Shown here: positions 47,567 through 57,348 of the stretch, in pieces
Layout of the letters: each line of letters opens with the position of its first letter
Numbering within the stretch: the first letter of the stretch is position 1
NCBI RefSeq assembly: GCF_013407835.1
Contig: NZ_JACCBI010000001.1
Coordinates: forward strand, 1,426,001-1,490,000
Length of the DNA stretch: 64,000 nt
Source of the DNA: Agromyces atrinae
GTDB lineage: Bacteria; Actinomycetota; Actinomycetes; Actinomycetales; Microbacteriaceae
Direction of reading: 5' to 3'
Notes under the pieces: generated by a model
Databases searched by the model: none
The model's input: only the letters and a program-made list of their open reading frames with translations
Told to the model about the DNA's origin: nothing
Program-made: the position numbers and the translations under genes

Positions 47567-48003
47567 GTCGAACTCTCTCTCTGTTAAGGCGTCTTACCCC
47601 TTCCGGAGGCATCGGACGCCGCGTAGCACTTCGTGTTGAGCACCACTGTTCTTCTGTCAAAGGCCGGTGATCGAGCCTGTCGAAACCACCCCGCCGGACT
47701 ACTCCGTGCGGTGATCTCGACACGCTCGACCCTCGTGCCCCTCACCGACCCCCGCGCCCGGGCGTGTCGCCTGCCCGAAGACAGAGATCACCCGTAGGTT
47801 CGTGGTTGTCGATTTCTGTGTTCTGCTACCCGCGGCCTAGTCAAGACCCGCCTCTCGAGGCGAACGACTATGCACTGCCTGGCAGTGATTCGAACGGCAT
47901 GCAGCGGCACGCGTTCGAAATGTTGAACTCATCGAGTTTGCCACACTCCGAGGCCACGTGCAAACCCGGGCGTGTCGCGGGTCGCGCGAGGGAGGATGGG
48001 GTG
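47567..48003. promoter_or_regulatory. Intergenic region between rpsJ and osmC-like gene
   Basis: 437 nt without a gene. Reading minus, a consensus TTGACA (47655-47660) lies about 90 nt before rpsJ, but the matching -10 (AACACG, 47632-47637) is poor. A palindromic repeat follows at 47665-47731. Towards the plus-strand gene lie the palindrome CACTGCC-T-GGCAGTG (47873-47887) and two TTCGAA words (47889-47894 and 47914-47919), possible operator sequences. GGAGG at 47991 is the ribosome-binding site of the next gene. Confidence 0.45.
47665..47731. repeat. Imperfect palindromic element upstream of the S10 promoter
   Basis: TCGAGCCTGTCGA (47671-47683) is repeated inverted with one mismatch as TCGACACGCTCGA (47717-47729), and both halves are preceded by CGGTGAT. 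It shares GAGCCTGTCG with 37869-37917. Confidence 0.6.
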
Positions 48004-48459
48004 ATGAACACTCCCCTGCACGCCGTCAGCGATCGTATCGGGCCGGGCAGCGTCTCGGTCACGCGAACCGGCGACCGCACGTACCACGGCATGAACGAAC
48101 GAGGCGATCAGGTGCTCATCGGCCCGCCCGAGGCGCCCGGCCACTTCACCCCCGGGGAGCTGCTGAAGCTCGCCCTCGCCGGGTGCGCGGGCATGAGTTC
48201 GGATCGCGTCACCGCACGACGTCTCGGGCCCGACTACTCCGTCACGATCTGGGCGCACGGCACGTCCGACCCGACCGAGCAGCGGTACAGCGCGATCGAC
48301 GAGCAGCTGCTGCTCGACCTCTCGGCGCTCGACGAGGCCGAACGAGCGACGCTCATCGGGCTCATGGCGAAGTCGATCGATCGCAGCTGCACCGTGGCAC
48401 GCACGGTCGGTCCGGCGATCGATCTGACCACGTCGATCGACGGGTCACCGATTCACTGA
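48004..48459 (+). CDS. OsmC/Ohr-family peroxiredoxin
   Basis: 151 residues. The two redox cysteines of the family are visible, one in LALAGCAGMSSD near residue 60 and one in DRSCTVART near residue 126, suggesting thiol-dependent reduction of organic hydroperoxides. Whether it is OsmC or Ohr cannot be decided by eye. The ATG at 48004 has GGAGG 8 nt upstream. Single gene, its 3' end overlapping the convergent VanZ-like gene by 15 nt. Confidence 0.88.
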   Translation: MNTPLHAVSDRIGPGSVSVTRTGDRTYHGMNERGDQVLIGPPEAPGHFTPGELLKLALAGCAGMSSDRVTARRLGPDYSVTIWAHGTSDPTEQRYSAIDEQLLLDLSALDEAERATLIGLMAKSIDRSCTVARTVGPAIDLTTSIDGSPIH

Positions 48460-48990
48460 GGAGGGCATGGCCCGAGTCGATGCGCCGGTCGCGGCCCGTT
48501 CGGCGGCCACGGCACGGTCTCTCGCGTGCACGACGGCACGGAGCCCGAGGGCGAGAGCGGCACCGATGAGAGCGCCGAGGGTATTCGCGGCGACATCCGC
48601 GGCACTCGCGTAACGCTCGTGGAGGAGGCCGCCCTGGATGATCTCGATCGAGACCGAACCGGCGAAGGGCAGAGCGACGGCGAGCCACCACCGCCGTGCC
48701 GACAGCGCGAGCACGAGCAGGAAGCCGAGCGGTGCGAACATGACGACGTTCGCCGCGAACTCGAACTGCGCGTAGGCGAACCACTCAGGCACCCCGATGT
48801 CGTGCAGGACACCCAGGAAGCGCGAGATGGTGCGCCGGTGTCCGCGATCGATCGGCGTCGGCCAGAGCGTCGCGACGAGGACGACCCCGCTCACGGCGAC
48901 GAGCAGCGCGATGCTGGCCCACCGTGTCACGGCGAGCGGACGATCGGACGCGCCGGACACCCGGGGCGTCGCCGCGCTCGAACGTCTCAT
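48445..48990 (-). CDS. VanZ-like family membrane protein
   Basis: 181 residues with about four helices and the VanZ signatures FEFAANVVMFAPLGFLL and SVSIEIIQ followed by DVAANTLGALIGA. Known relatives include teicoplanin-resistance VanZ, but most chromosomal members are of unknown function, and no other van genes are present. The ATG at 48990 has TACTCT ending 6 nt upstream, so the mRNA is probably leaderless. Confidence 0.85.
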   Translation of the reverse strand: MRRSSAATPRVSGASDRPLAVTRWASIALLVAVSGVVLVATLWPTPIDRGHRRTISRFLGVLHDIGVPEWFAYAQFEFAANVVMFAPLGFLLVLALSARRWWLAVALPFAGSVSIEIIQGGLLHERYASAADVAANTLGALIGAALALGLRAVVHARDRAVAAERAATGASTRAMPSSVNR

Positions 48991-49080
48991 CGCCCGAGAG
49001 TAACGGGAGGAACGGGAGAATGCGAACCGCTCCCCCGCCGTGGACGATGATCGCCCGAGACGAGCGCCGGACACGACGAA

Positions 49081-49106
49081 GGGGCCGAGCCCGAAGGCCC
49101 GACCCC
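49081..49106 (-). terminator. Terminator of the str operon after tuf
   Basis: An 11-bp stem with two G-U pairs (49081-49091 with 49096-49106) closing on the minus strand with a TTCG tetraloop, 17 nt after the tuf stop codon, followed by TTCGTCGTG. Confidence 0.75.
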
Positions 49107-49123
49107 TGTCGCAGTAACGAGAG

Positions 49124-50317
<1,194 letters not shown>

Positions 50318-50347
50318 TGTGGGTCCTCCTCAGGACTCGTGTAGAAA

Positions 50348-50373
50348 ATCCGGGCACGGGCTTGCGCCCGGAT
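50348..50373 (-). terminator. Attenuator-like hairpin between fusA and tuf
   Basis: On the minus strand an 8-bp stem (50348-50355 with 50366-50373) ending in ATTTTC, i.e. a short T-run. It lies 57 nt after the fusA stop codon and 31 nt before the tuf start. It may terminate part of the transcripts, or tuf may be expressed in addition from its own promoter. Confidence 0.5.
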
Positions 50374-50429
50374 CTGCTGGGGATTGTGTTGTTATGTTAC
50401 GCGAACCGGATGGTTCTGGCGAACGCGGG

Positions 50430-52544
50430 CTATTCGCCCTTGTTCTTCTGCACGATCTCGTCGGCGACAGCCTTCGGGACCTCTGCATAGCTCTCGAACG
50501 TCATCGAGTACACGGCACGGCCCGAGGTCTTCGACCGCAGGTCACCGATGTATCCGAACATCTCCGAGAGAGGAACGTGGGCGCGGATGACCTTGACGCC
50601 CGACGCATCCTCCATGGACTGGATCTGACCGCGACGCGAGTTCAGGTCGCCGATGACGTCACCCATGTATTCCTCAGGGGTGCGGACCTCGACGGCCATG
50701 AGCGGCTCGAGCAGAACCGGGTTCGCCTTGCGAGCGGCTTCCTTGAAGCCCATCGATCCGGCGATCTTGAACGCCATCTCCGAGGAGTCGACGTCGTGCG
50801 CGGCGCCATCGAGCAGGATGCCCTTGACGCCCACCATCGGGTACCCGGCCAGGATGCCGTACTGCATGGCGTCCTGGAATCCGGCGTCGACCGAAGGGAT
50901 GTACTCACGGGGGACGCGTCCACCCGAAACCTTGTTCTCGAACTCGTAGGTCTTGTCAGCCGTGACCTCGAGCGGCTCGAGAGCGAACTGGATCTTCGCG
51001 AACTGACCCGATCCACCCGTCTGCTTCTTGTGCGTGAAGTCGTGCTTCTCGACGGCGCGCTTGATGGTCTCGCGGTACGCGACCTGCGGCTTTCCGACGT
51101 TGGCCTCGACCTTGAACTCACGCTTCATGCGGTCGACGAGGATGTCGAGGTGGAGTTCACCCATGCCCTTGATGACGGTCTGACCCGTCTCCTGGTTCTG
51201 CTCCGTGCGGAACGTGGGGTCTTCTTCAGCGAGCTTCTGGATGGCCGTGCCGAGCTTCTCCTGGTCGGCCTTGGTCTTCGGCTCGATGGCGACCTCGATG
51301 ACGGGCTCGGGGAACGTCATCGACTCGAGGACGACCTGGTTCTGCGGGTCGCTGAGCGTGTCGCCCGTCGTCGTGTCCTTGAGGCCGATGACCGCGTAGA
51401 TGTGACCAGCGGTCACCGAGTCGACGGGGTTCTCCTTGTTGGCGTGCATCTGGAAGATCTTGCCGATGCGCTCCTTCTTGCCCTTGGTCGAGTTGATGAC
51501 CTGGGCACCCGAGTCGATGTGACCCGAGTAGACGCGCACGTAGGTGAGACGACCGAAGAACGGGTGCGTGACGACCTTGAACGCGAGAGCGGCGAACGGC
51601 TCGCTCGCGTCGGCGTGACGCTCGATGACCTTCTCCTCGTCGCGCACGTCGTGGGCCTCGATGGCCGGCACGTCGAGCGGGCTCGGGAGGTAGTCGACGA
51701 CCGCGTCGAGCATCGGCTGGACGCCGCGGTTCTTGAACGCGGAGCCGCAGAGCACGGGGTAGAGCTGCGAGCTGATCGTCATCTTGCGGATGGCGCCCTT
51801 GATCTCTGCGACCGTGAGCTCCTCACCGCCGAAGAACTTCTCGAGGAGCGCGTCGTCGGATTCGGCGACGGTCTCGAGGAGGGCCTGACGGTACTCGTCG
51901 GCCTTGTCCTTGAGGTCGGCCGGGATCTCTTCGATGGCGTACTTGGCGCCCATCTCGACGTCACCCTTCGAGTCGCCGCGCCACGTGAGCGCGCGCATCT
52001 CGACGAGGTCGACGACACCCTCGAACTCGCTCTCGGAGCCGATCGGCAGCTGGAGGACCAGCGGCTTGGCACCGAGGCGGTTGATGATCGTGTCGACCGT
52101 GAAGTAGAAGTCGGCACCGAGCTTGTCCATCTTGTTGACGAAGCAGATGCGCGGCACGTCGTACTTGTCGGCCTGACGCCAGACGGTCTCGGACTGGGGC
52201 TCGACGCCCTCCTTGCCGTCGAAGACGGCGACGGCGCCATCGAGCACGCGGAGCGAACGCTCGACCTCGACCGTGAAGTCGACGTGGCCGGGGGTGTCGA
52301 TGATGTTGATCTGGTTACCCGCCCAGAAGCAGGTCGTCGCAGCAGACGTGATCGTGATGCCACGCTCCTGCTCCTGTGCCATCCAGTCCATCGTCGAGGC
52401 GCCGTCGTGGGTCTCGCCGATCTTGTGGTTGACGCCCGTGTAGAACAGGATGCGCTCGGTGGTGGTGGTCTTACCGGCATCGATGTGGGCCATGATGCCG
52501 ATGTTGCGGACCTTGTTCAGGTCGGTGAGCACGTCGAGTGCCAC
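50430..52544 (-). CDS. fusA: Elongation factor G
   Basis: 704-residue translocase GTPase. [19 protein letters not shown] holds the P-loop, followed by DTPGHVDFT and [10 protein letters not shown]; domain IV has [10 protein letters not shown] and [18 protein letters not shown] closes the protein. 87 nt after rpsG with a strong hairpin in between. Confidence 0.98.
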   Translation of the reverse strand: MALDVLTDLNKVRNIGIMAHIDAGKTTTTERILFYTGVNHKIGETHDGASTMDWMAQEQERGITITSAATTCFWAGNQINIIDTPGHVDFTVEVERSLRVLDGAVAVFDGKEGVEPQSETVWRQADKYDVPRICFVNKMDKLGADFYFTVDTIINRLGAKPLVLQLPIGSESEFEGVVDLVEMRALTWRGDSKGDVEMGAKYAIEEIPADLKDKADEYRQALLETVAESDDALLEKFFGGEELTVAEIKGAIRKMTISSQLYPVLCGSAFKNRGVQPMLDAVVDYLPSPLDVPAIEAHDVRDEEKVIERHADASEPFAALAFKVVTHPFFGRLTYVRVYSGHIDSGAQVINSTKGKKERIGKIFQMHANKENPVDSVTAGHIYAVIGLKDTTTGDTLSDPQNQVVLESMTFPEPVIEVAIEPKTKADQEKLGTAIQKLAEEDPTFRTEQNQETGQTVIKGMGELHLDILVDRMKREFKVEANVGKPQVAYRETIKRAVEKHDFTHKKQTGGSGQFAKIQFALEPLEVTADKTYEFENKVSGGRVPREYIPSVDAGFQDAMQYGILAGYPMVGVKGILLDGAAHDVDSSEMAFKIAGSMGFKEAARKANPVLLEPLMAVEVRTPEEYMGDVIGDLNSRRGQIQSMEDASGVKVIRAHVPLSEMFGYIGDLRSKTSGRAVYSMTFESYAEVPKAVADEIVQKNKGE

Positions 52545-52589
52545 GGGGTTCCTCCGGAGGGGTTGTCGGGGTGTGTCGAGAGTGGCAGC

Positions 52590-52623
52590 GGATGCCGCGG
52601 GCGGGGTTCCGCCCGCGGCATCC
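52590..52623 (-). other. Strong intercistronic hairpin between rpsG and fusA
   Basis: A perfect 15-bp GC-rich stem (52590-52604 with 52609-52623) with loop GGTT, and further pairing outside a small bulge. It starts 9 nt after the rpsG stop codon on the outer side. No T-run follows, so RNA processing, stability control or partial termination are all possible. Confidence 0.7.
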
Positions 52624-52631
52624 TGCCGCTG

Positions 52632-53102
52632 CTACCAGCGGTAGTGGGCGAAGGCGCGGTTCGACTCGGCCATCTTGTGCGTGTCTTCGCGACGCTTGAC
52701 AGCGGCGCCGAGACCGTTCGATGCGTCGAGGATCTCGTTGGTGAGACGCTCGGTCATCGTCTTCTCGCGACGAGCCTTGGCGTAGCTGGTGAGCCAGCGG
52801 AGAGCCAGGGTGTTGGCGCGGTGGGGCTTGACCTCGACGGGCACCTGGTAGGTGGAGCCACCGACGCGGCGCGAACGCACCTCGAGGGTCGGGCGCACGT
52901 TGTCGAGCGCCTTCTTCAGCGTGGCGACGGCGTCCTGACCGTTCTTCGCGGCGACGTTCTCGAGAGCGTCATACACGATGCGCTGAGCGAGGTCCTTCTT
53001 GCCGTCGATGAGGATCTTGTTGACGAGCTGGCTGACGACGGGCGAACCGTATACCGGGTCGGCGACGACGGGGCGCTTCGGAGCGGGTCCCTTGCGAGGC
53101 AT
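52632..53102 (-). CDS. rpsG: 30S ribosomal protein S7
   Basis: 156 residues beginning [20 protein letters not shown], with [20 protein letters not shown] and a C-terminus ending FAHYRW. Overlaps rpsL by one base. In E. coli S7 regulates this operon. Confidence 0.97.
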   Translation of the reverse strand: MPRKGPAPKRPVVADPVYGSPVVSQLVNKILIDGKKDLAQRIVYDALENVAAKNGQDAVATLKKALDNVRPTLEVRSRRVGGSTYQVPVEVKPHRANTLALRWLTSYAKARREKTMTERLTNEILDASNGLGAAVKRREDTHKMAESNRAFAHYRW

Positions 53103-53476
53103 TACTTCTTCTCCATCTTCGCGCCGTAGCGGCTACGGGCCTGCTTGCGGTTCTTCACGGCCTGCGTGTCGAGCGCGCCGCGGATGATCTTGTAGCGCAC
53201 ACCGGGGAGGTCCTTCACACGACCGCCGCGAACGAGCACCATCGAGTGCTCCTGGAGGTTGTGGCCCTCACCGGGGATGTAGGCGGTGACCTCGGTACCG
53301 TTCGAGAGCTTCACACGGGCGACCTTGCGGAGCGCGGAGTTCGGCTTCTTCGGGGTGGTCGTGTACACACGCGTGCACACGCCTCGCTGCTGAGGGTTGG
53401 CCTTCAGGGCGGGAGCCTTGGTCTTCGAGACCTTCGGCGAGCGACCCTTGCGGACCAACTGCTGAATGGTTGGCAC
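53102..53476 (-). CDS. rpsL: 30S ribosomal protein S12
   Basis: 124 residues: [20 protein letters not shown], then [17 protein letters not shown] and [13 protein letters not shown]. The lysines whose mutation gives streptomycin resistance are wild type. First gene of the str operon, after a leader of about 200 nt. Confidence 0.98.
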   Translation of the reverse strand: MPTIQQLVRKGRSPKVSKTKAPALKANPQQRGVCTRVYTTTPKKPNSALRKVARVKLSNGTEVTAYIPGEGHNLQEHSMVLVRGGRVKDLPGVRYKIIRGALDTQAVKNRKQARSRYGAKMEKK

Positions 53477-53635
53477 TGCTTCTCCTTATTTGTGCTGCAC
53501 GGTGACAGCGTGACTGCGTTGCGCATCATGACCCACCGGCGCCGCAGAAGAGCGGTGCTTTTCATAGGGTGGGTATGCCGTGGGGGTGGAACCGCCCGGA
53601 GGCGGAGACCCTTGCAGTGTGCGAGTTCGGCCCGG

Positions 53636-53653
53636 ATCGTGCCGAGGCACGAT
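53636..53653 (-). promoter_or_regulatory. Hairpin in the str operon leader
   Basis: ATCGTGCC-GA-GGCACGAT, 8-bp arms, about 25 nt after the expected transcription start and 160 nt before rpsL. Possibly part of leader-based control; the rest of the leader (53477-53635) shows no other strong structure. Confidence 0.4.
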
Positions 53654-53684
53654 GCAAGCGCGCGCCTGAGCGCACACCCGCTCA

Positions 53685-53713
53685 ATGTTACTCGGGGTGT
53701 CGCTGTCGGTCAA
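53685..53713 (-). promoter_or_regulatory. str operon promoter
   Basis: On the minus strand TTGACC (53708-53713), 17 nt, TAACAT (53685-53690): one of the best promoter matches in the window, immediately after the stop codon of the upstream gene. It gives rpsL a leader of about 200 nt. Confidence 0.65.
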
Positions 53714-53749
53714 ATGGCGACGAGCTTCACGGGCGACGTCCCAGCGGCC

Positions 53750-54400
53750 TCACAGCGTCGGCCACGAGGGCGAGTCGAGCTCGCGATCGAGGTCGGCCAA
53801 CAGCTCGGCGATCTGGGGCTCGACGAGGTCGTCGACGGACGTGCGGAGCCGACTGCTCTCGAGTGCGACGGCGATGCAGATACGACGCCCGATCTGCTTC
53901 GCGAAGTCGTCGGCGAGCTTCACCTCCGTGCGGAGTGCCGCCTTCTCCTCCTCGCTGAACGCGCGGGGCGGAGGCTCGAGCGCCGACGCGGCCGCCTGCT
54001 CCTCGAGTCCGCCGAGCGTGAAGAGGAAGGGCTGGTCGTCGACGGGCTCCGGATCGAGCTCGAGGCCGGCGAACTCGGGGTCGAGTCCCTCCCCCGCGCG
54101 ATAGGGCCGGCGCGCCTTCCGGTCCTCGGCGAGGCGGATCTCGCGGTGCAGGAGCGGGAGGTTGCGCGACGTGTACTCGTCGACCTCCGAGTCGATGATC
54201 GACTTCATCCGCATCGAGAACGCGTGCTGGACCCCGTGCGGGACGCCGTCGGCGAGACCGGCGGCCGACAGGATCGGCGAACCGAAGCAGCGCTTGCAGA
54301 GACGGACCCGCCCGCGATGCGTTCCCGGGCGCCACCGAGGGAGCCAGCGAAGCCACTCATCGACTTCGTGACTGACCCGCGCCTCGACCTGGCCGTCCAT
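53750..54400 (-). CDS. Conserved hypothetical protein
   Basis: About 216 residues, soluble, rich in Arg and Glu, not recognised. The N-terminal part has a tryptophan-rich stretch (VDEWLRWLPRWRPGTHRGRV) and a single CKRC motif near residue 37, too little for a full zinc finger. The middle includes SMRMKSIIDSEVDEYTSRNL and the C-terminal third looks helical and acidic. GTG 54403 or ATG 54400 is the start; TATCGT lies 5-8 nt before them, so it may be leaderless. It precedes the str promoter on the same strand. Confidence 0.7.
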   Translation of the reverse strand: MDGQVEARVSHEVDEWLRWLPRWRPGTHRGRVRLCKRCFGSPILSAAGLADGVPHGVQHAFSMRMKSIIDSEVDEYTSRNLPLLHREIRLAEDRKARRPYRAGEGLDPEFAGLELDPEPVDDQPFLFTLGGLEEQAAASALEPPPRAFSEEEKAALRTEVKLADDFAKQIGRRICIAVALESSRLRTSVDDLVEPQIAELLADLDRELDSPSWPTL

Positions 54401-54441
54401 CACGTCTCACGATACAGCGGCACGCGTCATCCGTTCGGGGA

Positions 54442-54933
54442 TCACTCGTCGTACTCGTCTTCCCACGCCCATCGGGGCCGGCCGCGGTCGTCGAAACGGG
54501 CGGCGACGACGAACGTGTCGAGCCAGACGACGAGGGCGGCGAGGATGACGACCGACACGCCGTACGGGCCGACGGCCGTCGCCGCGATGAACGGGGCGCC
54601 GGCGAGGAGGGAACCCGAGCCGATGCCGAACCCCACTCCCCCGACGACCGCATAGGCGACTCCCGCGATCACGCCGGTGAGCACGGCGAACAGGGGCGCC
54701 GACCGGCGCTCGGCGAAGTCGATCCGGGGCACGCGGAGGACGAGGGCGATGAGCACGACGAGCACCGCGCCGCCGACCATCGACGGCCCGAGGGCGACGC
54801 CGGCCTGCTGCTGCTCGATGACCTCGGTATCGGTCAGCAGGCTGATGAAGCCGAACGCGCAGACCACGAGGGCGAGGTAGAGCGCCGTGGCGAAAACGCC
54901 GACGACGGTCGCGTACCTCCGATGCGGACTCAC
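54442..54933 (-). CDS. Predicted four-helix membrane protein
   Basis: 163 residues with four hydrophobic segments (about 10-32, 50-68, 80-100, 115-140) and a short acidic C-terminal tail ending DEYDE. Family not recognised with certainty. Two GTG codons (54936 and 54933) could start it; the second fits the pattern of TAGCCT followed by 6 nt, so a leaderless message is likely. 41 nt upstream of the next gene on the same strand. Confidence 0.65.
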   Translation of the reverse strand: MSPHRRYATVVGVFATALYLALVVCAFGFISLLTDTEVIEQQQAGVALGPSMVGGAVLVVLIALVLRVPRIDFAERRSAPLFAVLTGVIAGVAYAVVGGVGFGIGSGSLLAGAPFIAATAVGPYGVSVVILAALVVWLDTFVVAARFDDRGRPRWAWEDEYDE

Positions 54934-54970
54934 CACTTCAGGCTACGCCGGTGCGCTGCACCGGATGCCG

Positions 54971-55873
54971 TCAGGCGGAGAACTGAGGTCCGGCGGCGAG
55001 CTGACGGTCGTACTCCTCGAGAGCCTCGCGGTTGCGCTGCGAGACCTTGCGGCCCCGCGACGCGACCCAGGCGCCGAACCACACCGTGACCTCGCGCGCG
55101 AAGACACCCGCGAGGATCGCGAGCGGTGCGAGCCACTGCTGCGAGACGAAGATCGAGACATCGTCCGGCGTGATGCGCCACGCGACCGACAGGAGCGCAC
55201 CGCCCACGTACGAGAGGTAGACGACGGCACCGACGAGCAGACCGAAGATCGCGTAGGGCCACCAGCCGCCGCGGTTCACGATCGCGGCCAGCAGGATGAA
55301 GGCGAGGAAGAAGAAGATGATCGGCACCCAGAAGACGGGCTGGCCGACGAACTCGGCGAACGCCTGCTCGATGGGGTTGGTCGTGCCGCGGAGCGACATC
55401 ACGACGTAGGCCGCGAGGGCGTAGAGGGCGGCGAAGACCACCGACGCCACGAGCCCGACGACGACGCCGAACGCGCGGTTGCCCTTGGCCTTCGGCGGAA
55501 CGGGAGCCTGGACGTAGATCGCCTGCTGCGGCGTCGCGGTGTAGGCCGGGTACGTCGTGACGGGCTCGGCGACGGGAGCCGCCGCCGGTGCCGCTTCGGG
55601 CTCGGGTGAGGCGATGGGGGCGATCGTCGACGGCGACACGTAGGCGTGACGCTCGACGGCCTCGGCGAGGGGGTCGCGCACGGTCCCGGTGCTCGAGACG
55701 GCCGACTCTTCGACGACGACGGGGCCGGCCGCGGTGTCGTCCACCACGACCTCGTCGACGACGACAGTTTCGACGACCTCGGGCTCGGCGGGGGTCTGCT
55801 CGGTCGACGACGCCTCGAAGGTGTCGTCGCGGGGTGCCTCGTCGGGCTCGTTTCCGCGAGTCGTGTCGCTCAT
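54971..55873 (-). CDS. Membrane protein with long acidic N-terminal region
   Basis: 300 residues. The first 130 are disordered and rich in Glu, Val, Pro, Ala and Thr (VVETVVVDEVVVDD). Four hydrophobic helices follow (about 133-155, 178-200, 205-228, 245-265), then a basic loop RGRKVSQRNREAL. Not recognised. GGAG lies 7 nt before the ATG at 55873. The gene begins 100 nt after pilO on the same strand, so a link to the pilus is possible but unproven. An apparent 12-codon upstream frame overlaps its start. Confidence 0.7.
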   Translation of the reverse strand: MSDTTRGNEPDEAPRDDTFEASSTEQTPAEPEVVETVVVDEVVVDDTAAGPVVVEESAVSSTGTVRDPLAEAVERHAYVSPSTIAPIASPEPEAAPAAAPVAEPVTTYPAYTATPQQAIYVQAPVPPKAKGNRAFGVVVGLVASVVFAALYALAAYVVMSLRGTTNPIEQAFAEFVGQPVFWVPIIFFFLAFILLAAIVNRGGWWPYAIFGLLVGAVVYLSYVGGALLSVAWRITPDDVSIFVSQQWLAPLAILAGVFAREVTVWFGAWVASRGRKVSQRNREALEEYDRQLAAGPQFSA

Positions 55874-55908
55874 CGTCGCGCTCCATTTCCGGGCGCCCAG
55901 AGCGCCAT
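55870..55908 (-). CDS. Possible leaderless 12-codon upstream ORF
   Basis: TACAGT (55916-55921, minus strand) is followed after 7 nt by an ATG that opens a 12-codon frame, MALWAPGNGARR. Its TGA overlaps the ATG of the next gene as ATGA. Spacing matches the leaderless genes of the window, so the peptide could be translated and coupled to the downstream gene. It may equally be just a 5' leader. Confidence 0.35.
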   Translation of the reverse strand: MALWAPGNGARR

Positions 55909-55973
55909 CGCCGCAACTGTAGCAATGAGCGGGTCCGAGATGACGCAGGCGCACGGACGCGCGCCGCAGTCGA

Positions 55974-56675
55974 TCAGGGAGTCGCCTCTGCCGTCGTCTC
56001 GTCGTCGGGCGCGACGGTCTCGTCGGCGACCTCGCTCCCCGGCTCGGGCGCGACGAAGACCGGGTCCGCACCGCTCACGAGCATGAAGATCTCACCCGAC
56101 ACGACGGCGACGACGGGCGTGTTGACGTCGAACGGATCGGCCACGGCCCCGGCACCTGCCGAGTCGGGCGTCAGCGCGACCGAGCCGACGACGAAGAGCC
56201 GCTCCGTGCCCTGGAGCCGCCGCACCGCGTCGAGGACGACGGCGCGAGTACCCGCGACCTCGAACTGCACCGTCGTCGAGAAGTAGTTGCCGCTGCCGAG
56301 ACGATCGTCGGCGGGCGGATCGACCGCGTAGCCCGTCGGCTCAGAGAAGGTGTACGACCGGAGCGCCGCACCCGACGCGGTCGCCAGGGCGTCGACCTCG
56401 CGCAGGAAGGCGGGTTGGGCGTGATCCTCGGGGAGGGCGATCCGCTGCTCGGCCAGGCGCGCCTCGTCGGCGTCTCGGGTCTCGGCGAGCGCCGAGAGCC
56501 GCGCGATGTCGTTCTCGAGCAGGACGTTCTGAGCGTTCACCTCGCGCTCCCGTCCTCGCGCCGCGTCGGCAGATCCGAGCAACGGGATGACGCCGAGGAA
56601 GAATCCGAGGAGCATGACCGCGATCGCGGCGACGGCGAGGCCGAGCAGCACGAGACGATTGTCGGTGGACTTCAT
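55974..56675 (-). CDS. pilO: PilO-like type IV pilus alignment protein
   Basis: 233 residues: short cytoplasmic start, one transmembrane helix (about 8-30), a coiled-coil segment (40-80) and a ferredoxin-like extracytoplasmic domain, ending in an acidic Ala/Thr/Glu tail. Sequence identity to Gram-negative PilO is low, and the call rests on architecture and its place directly after pilM and pilN. It likely joins PilM to the membrane part of the pilus machine. Confidence 0.78.
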   Translation of the reverse strand: MKSTDNRLVLLGLAVAAIAVMLLGFFLGVIPLLGSADAARGREREVNAQNVLLENDIARLSALAETRDADEARLAEQRIALPEDHAQPAFLREVDALATASGAALRSYTFSEPTGYAVDPPADDRLGSGNYFSTTVQFEVAGTRAVVLDAVRRLQGTERLFVVGSVALTPDSAGAGAVADPFDVNTPVVAVVSGEIFMLVSGADPVFVAPEPGSEVADETVAPDDETTAEATP

Positions 56676-56676
56676 G

Positions 56677-57348
56677 TCAGTCTCCTTCGGACGCGAATCG
56701 GTCGGTGTGCACGTCGTCGAACGCGACGGTGATCGTCACGCCGTAGGCGTCTGCGGTCGGGTCCCATCGGAACGGAGTCGACCGGGAGAGACGCACGCCC
56801 TCGAGCGCATCGATGCGATCGAGCACGCTCGCGACGTCGAGTCGGGTCATCGCCGCGCCCGCGGTACCGGGACGGGTGACGAGGTCGAAGACGATGCTCG
56901 TGTCGGGCGTGACGAGGGCCGCGGCCGGTTCGGGCGCGACGAACGGACTCGTGCCGAGCGCGGCGATCGACACGGGCGCGAGTTCGGGCGGAAGCACGTC
57001 GAGCACGCTCTGGGTGAGCACCGCCCAGTCGACGTCCGTCGCCGAGCTGACCTCGAGACCCGCCTGCGTCAGGTCGAGCGAATCGTGCAGCACCCGGATG
57101 TCGGAGAGCGATGCCTGCTCGAGCAGGAGGTCACCGGTGCGGGCCTGCGCTGCCGCGAAGGACTCCTCGGCCGCACGTGACAGGGCGAAGGCTCCGCCGA
57201 CGCCCGCGAGGGTCAGCAGGACGACGGCGCCGAAGGCGACGACGGCGATGCGTCGGTCGCGCTGCCGCCGACGGGCGGCGTGCACCTCGGGCGGGAGCAG
57301 ATCGACCCGGGGGACGCCGCCGATGACGAGGGGTGCGGGCGCGCTCAT
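56677..57348 (-). CDS. pilN: PilN-like type IV pilus assembly protein
   Basis: 223 residues. The short cytoplasmic N-terminus contains VPRVDLLPPEV, the PilN motif (consensus IN-L-P) that binds PilM. One helix (about 33-55) and a periplasm-type domain follow. Overlaps pilM (ATGA) and ends 1 nt before pilO. Confidence 0.85.
   Translation of the reverse strand: MSAPAPLVIGGVPRVDLLPPEVHAARRRQRDRRIAVVAFGAVVLLTLAGVGGAFALSRAAEESFAAAQARTGDLLLEQASLSDIRVLHDSLDLTQAGLEVSSATDVDWAVLTQSVLDVLPPELAPVSIAALGTSPFVAPEPAAALVTPDTSIVFDLVTRPGTAGAAMTRLDVASVLDRIDALEGVRLSRSTPFRWDPTADAYGVTITVAFDDVHTDRFASEGD

Noticed and set aside
47870..47960. GTTCGAA words and a palindrome resembling a tRNA T-arm between rpsJ and the osmC-like gene
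   Set aside because: Neither strand gives a paired T-stem, acceptor stem or anticodon arm, so no tRNA or tRNA remnant can be folded.
48445..48990. VanZ homology as a sign of glycopeptide resistance
   Set aside because: No vanHAX or vanRS genes are near, and VanZ-like proteins are common in actinobacteria without that role.
53102..53476. Possible streptomycin-resistance substitution in S12
   Set aside because: The KKPNSALRK and GGRVKDLPG regions carry the wild-type lysines.
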